Assembly: GCA_964573885.1 (NCBI GenBank)
Contig: CAZNLL010000146.1
Location: 1-8,783, forward strand
Direction: 5' to 3'
Origin: CAZNLL01 sp964573885
Lineage (GTDB): Bacteria > Desulfobacterota > DSM-4660 > Desulfatiglandales > Desulfatiglandaceae
Length of the DNA stretch: 8,783 nt
The translations under genes and the position numbers were made by a program. Below are positions 1 to 5,918 of this stretch, one piece after another (the stretch's first letter is position 1; each line of letters begins with the position of its first letter). The notes under the pieces are model-generated. The model worked only from the letters and a program-made list of their open reading frames with translations. It had not been told where the DNA came from and did not search any database.

Positions 1-1344
1 ATCCCGCTCAATGGCCTCCTGGATGCGGTCCAGGTCCAGGCTGTCGCACACCTCCACCTCCAGATGTCGCTCTTTAAGGGCATCGAAAACAGCGGCCAGG
101 GGCCTGGGCACACCACAGGTGTCCTCCGAATCCAGCACACAATCGCGGCTGCGCATGTAGACCACCACGTCCATATCCGAGGTATCCCCGGCCATCCCGA
201 AGTTCAACGATCCCAGGAGATCAAAGGCCACCTCCATGCCCTGGTGCCGGATCTCACGGTAGATCCCCCTCAGTTCATTCATCAGCTGAAGGGTTTCAGG
301 CGTCTCGTAACCCAGAAAAAAGGACTTTATCCGCTGGAGTTGACGGATGGGCCTGATGTGATGGGCCCTGGGAGCCTTCCCTCCCAATCTGACATAGCGC
401 TTTTCATCCAGGAGGAGGGCTTCCATGCCTGATGGTCCCGGTTTGTAGTCCAGGATATCGTATATCCGGCCCCGGTCCAGTTGGCGCAGGGTGGCCACCC
501 CCACCCCTTCCGGGCCCAGGATAAAGTCCAGGAAATACCCGCCCTCCCGAACCCTGGAAACCTCCACGGTGCGGCCGAAGTTGGAGGGATTGAAAAGGCA
601 GGTCCCCTCGGCACGAATTCCGCCCCACTGCTCGTGTAAATGGCCTGAGAGGACCACTTTCACGTGGCCTTCATCCAGATAGTTTCGGACGCGCACACTC
701 CCCATGTGGCCCCGGGCGGGCAGATAGTCCAAATATCCGAAAGGGGGCTGGTGAAGCATCAACAGATCAGGGTTCACCCTTCCAAAGGGATCCCCGGCCC
801 CCAAGGCCGAGTCCCCTCTCCATTCCGGATAAGGGACCTGCAGATGATCCGGTATACCAGGGGTCTGAACATTGGCCCCCCCATACCCTGCAAGATGGAC
901 GCCTTCCACTTCCACGGTCTTGAGATGGAGGTCCCGGCGGCAGACGGCCGTACCCTGGAGGTCCATATCATAGTTGCCGGGGAGCACATACACGGGCTTT
1001 TCCACCCCCACCAGTATCTGCTCAAGTTGGGTGTAGGCCTTTTTCAAATAGACCTCCGCCTTCCGGCAAAGCTCTAAATACTCCCGGGCCTGGTCCATAA
1101 GAAGGGGAGAGTTGCCTTCCTGGTAGAGTTTTTCAACAATCTCATAGAGGCTTTCCGGGCCATGGGGCCGATAACCCGCCAGGATCTGCTGAAGTTCCAT
1201 GAACCGCCAGGCGGTCTGGTACCTATAGAAGGCCCGGGAGACGAGGTCACCCGCGATCAAATAGAGATCCGCGTCAGTCTCTTTGAGGACGGCGGCTAGG
1301 GATTTAAAGTCATGATGAACATCTGTAATGAAGACGATACGCAC
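1..1344 (-). CDS. Metallophosphoesterase fused to a nucleotidyltransferase-like domain (partial, C-terminus off the left edge)
   Basis: The frame is open for 448 codons from a GTG at 1344-1342 to the window edge, so the C-terminus is missing. The N-terminal half is a calcineurin-like phosphoesterase: D8 and H10 (ITDVHHD), AGD at 31-33, GNYD at 123-126 (the GNHD position, with Tyr in place of the usual His), H198 in LHQPPF, GHLH at 234-237 and an NPSN turn at 252-255. These are the metal-binding and catalytic motifs of the family, and they look closest to Icc/YfcE-like small phosphoesterases. After a linker (about 270-360), residues 378-392 carry the G-S-x10-D-x-D signature of the polymerase-beta-type nucleotidyltransferase fold, followed by a hydrophobic VVVY strand; E431 could be the third acidic residue. 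No signal peptide is seen, so it is probably cytoplasmic. The substrate is unknown. The phosphoesterase call is firm; the nucleotidyltransferase call rests on the motif. It is divergent from amtB and shares its upstream region. Confidence 0.85.
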   Translation of the reverse strand, partial: MRIVFITDVHHDFKSLAAVLKETDADLYLIAGDLVSRAFYRYQTAWRFMELQQILAGYRPHGPESLYEIVEKLYQEGNSPLLMDQAREYLELCRKAEVYLKKAYTQLEQILVGVEKPVYVLPGNYDMDLQGTAVCRRDLHLKTVEVEGVHLAGYGGANVQTPGIPDHLQVPYPEWRGDSALGAGDPFGRVNPDLLMLHQPPFGYLDYLPARGHMGSVRVRNYLDEGHVKVVLSGHLHEQWGGIRAEGTCLFNPSNFGRTVEVSRVREGGYFLDFILGPEGVGVATLRQLDRGRIYDILDYKPGPSGMEALLLDEKRYVRLGGKAPRAHHIRPIRQLQRIKSFFLGYETPETLQLMNELRGIYREIRHQGMEVAFDLLGSLNFGMAGDTSDMDVVVYMRSRDCVLDSEDTCGVPRPLAAVFDALKERHLEVEVCDSLDLDRIQEAIERD

Positions 1345-1352
1345 AAAAGGTT

Positions 1353-1357
1353 CTCCC
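1353..1357 (-). promoter_or_regulatory. Ribosome binding site of the metallophosphoesterase gene
   Basis: Read on the minus strand this is GGGAG, eight bases before the GTG at 1344-1342. It supports that GTG as the start. The encoded protein then opens directly with a beta strand leading into the first metal motif, as is usual for the family. Confidence 0.6.
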
Positions 1358-1457
1358 AAAAAACCCATTCTTTCCATGGCCCCGACAGGGGTTCTCAAAA
1401 TTTTATTCTATTACAAAATCTTTTTTGAAGCGAAACAAAAAAGCGGAACCCAATTAA

Positions 1458-1469
1458 TACAATTTTGTA
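1458..1469. promoter_or_regulatory. Upstream dyad 1, candidate activator site for amtB
   Basis: A 12-bp inverted repeat, TACAA-TT-TTGTA, extends to 14 bp with flanking A and T (1457-1470). Its centre lies about 138 bp before the predicted amtB transcription start. Sigma-54 activators typically bind 80-200 bp upstream. The sequence does not match the enteric NtrC site (TGCAC-type), so the binding protein is unknown. Confidence 0.5.
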
Positions 1470-1487
1470 TTTCAAGGTTTTATTTAC

Positions 1488-1499
1488 TACAAAATTGCA
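1488..1499. promoter_or_regulatory. Upstream dyad 2, candidate activator site for amtB
   Basis: TACAA-AA-TTGCA repeats the pattern of the dyad at 1458-1469 with one change in the right arm. The two centres are 30 bp apart, close to three helical turns, so bound dimers would lie on about the same face of the DNA. The centre is about 108 bp before the predicted transcription start. Same-phase tandem sites are typical of cooperative enhancer binding. Confidence 0.5.
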
Positions 1500-1575
1500 A
1501 TTTATATTTGAGGGTCTTTCCGCCACCAAAATATAAGTCTTTGATTTTCAAGTTTCTTTTTTTTGACGCCCGCCG

Positions 1576-1591
1576 TGGCATGAAGGTTGCT
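1576..1591 (+). promoter_or_regulatory. Sigma-54 (RpoN) promoter of amtB-glnK-glnD
   Basis: TGGCATG-AAGG-TTGCT matches the sigma-54 consensus TGGCACG-N4-TTGCW at all but one position. The invariant GG (1577-1578) and GC (1589-1590) are separated by exactly 10 bases. Transcription should start near 1602, leaving a leader of about 24 bases before the amtB start codon. This is the expected control for a nitrogen-limitation operon. Confidence 0.88.
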
Positions 1592-1610
1592 CTCTTTCCC
1601 TGAAAAATGG

Positions 1611-1617
1611 AAAGGAG
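1611..1617 (+). promoter_or_regulatory. Ribosome binding site of amtB
   Basis: AAAGGAG lies eight bases before the ATG at 1626. Together with the promoter it fixes the start, because the in-frame TTG at 1587 lies inside the -12 element and would not be transcribed. Confidence 0.85.
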
Positions 1618-1625
1618 ATTCAGTC

Positions 1626-2846
1626 ATGAACACGGGAGACACGGTTTTTGTCTTGATTTCAGCTGCCCTGGTCATGCTCATGACACCCGGATTGGCCCTC
1701 TTTTACGGGGGCATGGTGCGGGGGAAAAACGTCCTCGGCACCCTCATGCAGAGCTTTATTATCCTGGCCGTCATTACCCTGGAATGGGTCTTGTGGGGCT
1801 ATTCCATGTCATTTGGACCGGACCTGGGAGGCCTTGTGGGCGGTTTAAGCTGGTTTGGTCTAAAAGGGGTGGGTATGGCGCCCAGTGCTGATTATGGAAC
1901 GACCATCCCCCACCTGGCCTTTATGATTTTCCAGTGCATGTTTGCGGTGATCACCCCCGCCCTGATTACCGGGGCCTTTGCAGAACGCATCAAATTCAGT
2001 GCCTTTCTGGTCTTCTCCCTGCTCTGGGCCACCTTGGTTTACAACCCTCTGGCCCACTGGGTATGGGGCGTGGGAGGCTGGATGGGCCGTATGGGGGCCC
2101 TGGATTTTGCGGGGGGTACTGTGGTCCATATCAGCTCCGGTATCTCGGCCCTGGCTGCAGCCCTTTTGGTGGGGAAACGCCTTGGTTACGGCCGAACGGC
2201 CTATATCCCCCATAACCTGCCCATGACCATGACCGGAGCGGCCATCCTCTGGTTCGGGTGGTTCGGGTTCAATGCAGGCAGTGCCCTTGCCTGCAATGGA
2301 CTCGCGGCAAATGCCTTTGTGGTTACCCACGTTGCCTCCTCCGTGGCCGCCCTCTCCTGGATGTTCATGGAATGGATCTTCCGGGGAAAACCCACCACCT
2401 TGGGTGTGGCAAGCGGCGCCGTGGCGGGCCTTGTGGCCATCACACCCGCTTCGGGATTCGTGGGCCCTGTTTCATCCATCCTCATAGGAGCCCTGGCAGG
2501 TATTATCTGCTATGGTGGTGTATTGCTAAAGACCCGGCTGGGTTACGATGATTCCCTGGATGTAGTGGGTATTCACGGGATCGGGGGAACCTGGGGGGCC
2601 CTGGCCACAGGCCTTTTTGCGAGTACCGCCGTCAATCCGGACGGGGCTGACGGCCTCTTTTTCGGCAATCCCGGTCAGCTCTTGATCCAGTTCGTTTCCG
2701 TCTTGGCCACCATGGTTTTCGCCTTTGTGATGACCGTGATTATTCTAAAGGTCATCGACCTGGTGATTGGACTGCGGGTCAGCGAGGAAGACGAGGTCAG
2801 AGGTATGGATATCAGTCTGCACAACGAGGCCGGTTATAACTTTTAA
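1626..2846 (+). CDS. amtB: Ammonium transporter AmtB
   Basis: A 406-residue inner-membrane ammonium channel of the Amt/Mep/Rh family, with the usual length and about eleven hydrophobic segments. Known functional positions are present: D160 and H168 in the DFAGGTVVHI segment, F215 and S219 in the WFGFNAGSA segment, and the second pore histidine H317 in DVVGIHGIGGTWGAL. A Phe at 106 fits the outer phenylalanine gate. The cytoplasmic tail (GLRVSEEDEVRGMD) is the conserved region that contacts PII. There is no cleavable signal beyond the first membrane helix. It is the first gene of the operon, 32 bases upstream of glnK. In this family the trimer conducts ammonium into the cell under nitrogen limitation and is blocked when unmodified PII inserts its T-loop. 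Confidence 0.97.
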   Translation: MNTGDTVFVLISAALVMLMTPGLALFYGGMVRGKNVLGTLMQSFIILAVITLEWVLWGYSMSFGPDLGGLVGGLSWFGLKGVGMAPSADYGTTIPHLAFMIFQCMFAVITPALITGAFAERIKFSAFLVFSLLWATLVYNPLAHWVWGVGGWMGRMGALDFAGGTVVHISSGISALAAALLVGKRLGYGRTAYIPHNLPMTMTGAAILWFGWFGFNAGSALACNGLAANAFVVTHVASSVAALSWMFMEWIFRGKPTTLGVASGAVAGLVAITPASGFVGPVSSILIGALAGIICYGGVLLKTRLGYDDSLDVVGIHGIGGTWGALATGLFASTAVNPDGADGLFFGNPGQLLIQFVSVLATMVFAFVMTVIILKVIDLVIGLRVSEEDEVRGMDISLHNEAGYNF

Positions 2847-2864
2847 GGCGGCAACACCATCAAA

Positions 2865-2870
2865 AAGGAG
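2865..2870 (+). promoter_or_regulatory. Ribosome binding site of glnK
   Basis: AAGGAG lies eight bases before the ATG at 2879, inside the 32-base gap after amtB. No hairpin terminator is visible in this gap, which fits co-transcription. Confidence 0.8.
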
Positions 2871-2878
2871 CAAAAGCC

Positions 2879-3217
2879 ATGAAGAAAGTAGAGGCCATCA
2901 TCAAGCCCTTTAAGCTGGACGAGGTCAAAGAGGCCCTCTCCGCCATGGGAGTAAAAGGACTCACCGTCACAGAGGTCAAAGGATTCGGCCGTCAGCGGGG
3001 ACATAAAGAGGTGTACCGGGGTGCCGAGTATCAGGTGGATTTTGTATCAAAGATCAAAATCGAGGTGGTTCTGGAGGCCGATCTTGTTCCCGAAGCGGTC
3101 AACGTCATCCAGGAAAAGGCCCGTACAGGTCAAATTGGAGACGGAAAGATCTTTATCCTGCCTGTTGAGGAAGTGATCCGTATCCGGACCGGAGAGACGG
3201 GCAACGAGGCCATATAA
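2879..3217 (+). CDS. glnK: Nitrogen regulatory protein PII (GlnK/GlnB family)
   Basis: A 112-residue PII signalling protein, the standard length. The T-loop (about 37-55) carries Y46 and Y51 in EVYRGAEY; Y51 is the residue uridylylated by GlnD. The B-loop (TGQIGDGK, 83-90) and the C-terminal R101 and R103 in VIRIRTG bind ATP or ADP. Family members form trimers that sense 2-oxoglutarate and the ATP/ADP ratio. The link to amtB in one operon argues for the GlnK role (gating AmtB), although GlnK and GlnB cannot be told apart by sequence alone. The gene sits between its transporter target and its modifying enzyme. Gene order is amtB first, the reverse of the enteric glnK-amtB order. Confidence 0.96.
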   Translation: MKKVEAIIKPFKLDEVKEALSAMGVKGLTVTEVKGFGRQRGHKEVYRGAEYQVDFVSKIKIEVVLEADLVPEAVNVIQEKARTGQIGDGKIFILPVEEVIRIRTGETGNEAI

Positions 3218-3218
3218 A

Positions 3219-5918
3219 ATGCCGGCCAAAGCAAAAAGGGCCATGAAAAACACCAGGGAAGAAATCCGGGTTTCCTCCGCCCTGGAAGAGTTGAGAAGGT
3301 CCAGGGAGGATCTCTCCCGGGCCTTCTCCCAAGGATCCCTCGCCCATGCCTTTCAAGAGGCCCATACGGAGATAACGGACCAATATTTCCGGGCAAGTCT
3401 CCAGGAAAGCAAGGTGGGATGCCGGCTCTTCAAAAATAAGCATCCCTTCGCACTGGTGGCCCTGGGTGGGTATGGACGCGGAGAACTCTGTCTCCATTCA
3501 GACATCGACATCATGGTCCTCTTCAAGGGCTCCATACCCGCCGGCGCCAAAGAACTGGTGGAAGAGATCCTTTTCCCCCTCTGGGACATGGGCCTTGACT
3601 TGGGTTATGCCATCCGTTCCCTCAAAGACTGCCTGAACCTTTCCAAAAACGACTTCGAGGTCCTCACCTCCATGATGGACGGCCGTTTTCTATGCGGCGA
3701 CTCCCCCCTGTTTTTATCCCTCTGTGAAGAGCTCCACAGCAAAGTGATCTCCAAGAGGGGCACCGCCTTCGGGAGATGGCTCAAAGACCAGGATCAAATC
3801 CGCATGGACAGGTTCGGGGATGCCAGCCACCTCCTTGAACCCCATCTCAAGGAGGGCATCGGCGGCCTGCGCGACTACCACCATATCCTGTGGCTGGCCA
3901 GGGCCTTTTTTCAACTCAAGGCCCCCAGAGACCTGGAGTACACAGGCAAGCTTTCCCACGACGAGTACCGGGACATGAGGGAGAATCTTAACCTCATCTG
4001 GCTGGTGAGAAATCATCTCCACCAACTTTCGGGCCGAAAGAACGACCGCCTGGGATTTGAATACCAGGAAAAGGTCGCCCACAGGCTGGGCTTTAAAGAT
4101 GAAAAGCATGCCCTTGGGGTGGAGCAATTCATGGGGCGGCTCCATGCCTCCATGGCCGCTGTCAAATCCCTTCACCGGTCCTTTACGCACAGCCACATCC
4201 CCAAGGGTGCAGCCTCCAAAAAGGACCCAGGGCGCCGAGAGGTCCACAAAGGACTCCACGTGGCCCATGGAGAGCTCCATTTTGACTCGGCCACATCCAT
4301 ACTTTCCAATCCCCTTTTGTTGATAGAGGCCTTTTATCAGACTTGCGCCTTGGACCGCCCCCTCTCCCTGGAGGTCCGCCGGTTGATCCGGGAATTCCTC
4401 TTTCTGGGGGATGAGGGGTTCAGGCATTCCCAAGAGGCGGTCGAGCGCTTTCTGGCTCTCATAAACCATGAAAACGCCTTTGAGGGTCTTAATCAGATGT
4501 ATGAGACAGGGTTTCTGGTGGCCTTCATTCCCGAATTCGGGCCTGTCAAAGACCGGGTCCAGTTTGACGCCTACCATATCTTCCCTGTGGGGAGGCACGT
4601 CCTGGAAACAGTGCGGCGCCTCAAAGGCCTGGCCGCTGAAAAAGAGATCTTGCTCCTGGACATCTTTTCCGACCTGGCGAACCCCGAACCCCTCTTGTTG
4701 GCCGCACTCTTTCACGATATTGGTAAGGTGGGGAAAAACCACGCCCTCAGGGCCATTCCCATTCTGGAAAACATCCTGAAGCGCTTCGCTTACCCCGGGA
4801 AGGAGGCGAAAGTGGTTTTGTCCCTGGTGCGCCACCACCTCCTGCTGGTGGAAACGGCCACCCGGAGAGACCTCAATGATGAAAAAGTCGTGGTCCAGTG
4901 TGCCCGTACCATAGGGGACGTGGAGCGACTCAAGATGCTCTACCTCCTCACCTGGGCCGACTCCAAGGCCACCGGTCCCAGGGCCTGGAGTGACTGGACG
5001 GCCAGTCTGGTTCAGGAACTCTTCTTCAAGTGTATGCACATCCTGCAGGGAGAAGAGCTGGCCACTCCGGGTGCCTCTCAAAGGGCCAGGGAAACCCAGT
5101 CCGAGGTGAGGGGGCTCCTTGCCACGGACCTGGAGGGCCGGGAGGTGGAGGATTTTTTTGCCATCATGTCCCCCCGCTATATCCTCAATACCCCTCCCCG
5201 GGACATGGCGCGGCATATCCTCGCGGCCCGGGAACTCAAACGGGGACCGGAGGAGCATCAAAAGGCCTTAACCTTCAGCCTGGAGTCCAGGGAAGATCTC
5301 ACCGGTGGGTGCTGGGAGGTCACCTTCCTGGCCCTGGACCGGCCCGGGCTCTTTTCCGATGTTGCCGGCGTGCTGGCCTTGAACAACATCAATATCCTTG
5401 CTGCAGACATATACACCTGGGCGGACGGAACGGCCGTGGACATCTTTAAGGTCACCTCCCCTCTTGACCCCACCCGGACCCAAGAAACCTGGAAAAAGGT
5501 GACCAAAGACCTGGAAAAGACCTTTAAGGGGAAGCTTTCCCTCCCCTACCGGCTGGGCCAAAAATCCACGCCCTCCATTATTTCGAACGTCACCCCTCCT
5601 TCACGCCCTGCCCAGATCCATGTCGACAACGCCCATTCCGATTTTTTCACCCTTATCGAAGTCTTTGCCGATGACCGGATTGGGCTGCTTTATCTCATTA
5701 CCCGAACCCTCTTTGATCTCCGGCTGGACATCCGCATCGCCAAAATCGCCACCAAGGGGGACCAGATCGCGGATGTCTTCTATGTGCGCGACCTGGAAGG
5801 ACAAAAGGTGGAGGATAAGGAACAGGTGGAGGAAGTCAAGAAGGCCCTGCTCCATCAACTGCAGGTGGCGGAGGAGGGAGCTGGGGTTGGCCATTGGGGA
5901 ACACATCCCTGGAAGTGA
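3219..5918 (+). CDS. glnD: Bifunctional PII uridylyltransferase/uridylyl-removing enzyme GlnD
   Basis: An 899-residue cytoplasmic nitrogen sensor of full family length (E. coli GlnD is about 890). The nucleotidyltransferase domain has GGYGRGEL at 83-90 and catalytic D95 and D97 (HSDIDIMV). The HD phosphohydrolase domain has H499-D500 in LFHDIGKVGK. Two C-terminal ACT domains follow, at about 699-775 (LDRPGLFSDVAGVL) and 810-885 (DDRIGLLYLITRTL); in this family they sense glutamine. The enzyme adds UMP to PII when glutamine is low and removes it when glutamine is high. The start at 3219 is one base after the glnK stop, with GAGG at 3206-3209 nine bases before it, so translation is probably coupled. 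An alternative ATG at 3243 has its purine run only two bases away and is less likely. The 3' end overlaps the convergent gene by 83 bp. Confidence 0.96.
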   Translation: MPAKAKRAMKNTREEIRVSSALEELRRSREDLSRAFSQGSLAHAFQEAHTEITDQYFRASLQESKVGCRLFKNKHPFALVALGGYGRGELCLHSDIDIMVLFKGSIPAGAKELVEEILFPLWDMGLDLGYAIRSLKDCLNLSKNDFEVLTSMMDGRFLCGDSPLFLSLCEELHSKVISKRGTAFGRWLKDQDQIRMDRFGDASHLLEPHLKEGIGGLRDYHHILWLARAFFQLKAPRDLEYTGKLSHDEYRDMRENLNLIWLVRNHLHQLSGRKNDRLGFEYQEKVAHRLGFKDEKHALGVEQFMGRLHASMAAVKSLHRSFTHSHIPKGAASKKDPGRREVHKGLHVAHGELHFDSATSILSNPLLLIEAFYQTCALDRPLSLEVRRLIREFLFLGDEGFRHSQEAVERFLALINHENAFEGLNQMYETGFLVAFIPEFGPVKDRVQFDAYHIFPVGRHVLETVRRLKGLAAEKEILLLDIFSDLANPEPLLLAALFHDIGKVGKNHALRAIPILENILKRFAYPGKEAKVVLSLVRHHLLLVETATRRDLNDEKVVVQCARTIGDVERLKMLYLLTWADSKATGPRAWSDWTASLVQELFFKCMHILQGEELATPGASQRARETQSEVRGLLATDLEGREVEDFFAIMSPRYILNTPPRDMARHILAARELKRGPEEHQKALTFSLESREDLTGGCWEVTFLALDRPGLFSDVAGVLALNNINILAADIYTWADGTAVDIFKVTSPLDPTRTQETWKKVTKDLEKTFKGKLSLPYRLGQKSTPSIISNVTPPSRPAQIHVDNAHSDFFTLIEVFADDRIGLLYLITRTLFDLRLDIRIAKIATKGDQIADVFYVRDLEGQKVEDKEQVEEVKKALLHQLQVAEEGAGVGHWGTHPWK

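Larger units (their letters stand above)
1392..1570. other. AT-rich divergent control region
   Basis: This stretch lies between two divergent genes and is mostly A and T, in sharp contrast to the GC-rich genes on both sides. It contains several A or T tracts (for example 1397-1404, 1421-1426, 1437-1442 and an eight-T run at 1557-1564) that would be expected to bend DNA. It also holds the two dyads described separately and a third, half-matching TACAA at 1412-1416. Short open frames crossing it have no ribosome binding site and no recognisable protein, so it is read as regulatory. No convincing sigma-70 promoter for the leftward gene could be assigned. Confidence 0.7.

Noticed and set aside
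664..1077. Rightward open frames (also 64-432) over the metallophosphoesterase gene
   Set aside because: They are shadows of the minus-strand frame, which carries all phosphoesterase motifs and runs without a stop for 448 codons.
1380..1391. CCCC-GACA-GGGG hairpin in the leader of the divergent gene
   Set aside because: A four-base stem with a four-base loop is too small to distinguish from chance in GC-rich DNA, and no T tract follows.
1557..1564. Eight-T run as an intrinsic terminator
   Set aside because: No stable stem precedes it, and it sits just upstream of the sigma-54 promoter with no rightward gene before it.
1328..1603. A 91-codon frame through the AT-rich intergenic region
   Set aside because: It begins inside the divergent gene, has no ribosome binding site, and its lysine/phenylalanine-rich product reflects base composition.
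1587..1625. Upstream in-frame TTG start for amtB adding 13 residues
   Set aside because: The TTG is part of the sigma-54 -12 element and precedes the predicted transcription start; the ATG at 1626 has a strong ribosome binding site.
3714..5261. A 515-codon open frame antisense to glnD
   Set aside because: It lies entirely inside a well-conserved gene. Its product shows no recognisable domain, and GC-rich third positions on the coding strand readily keep the opposite strand open.
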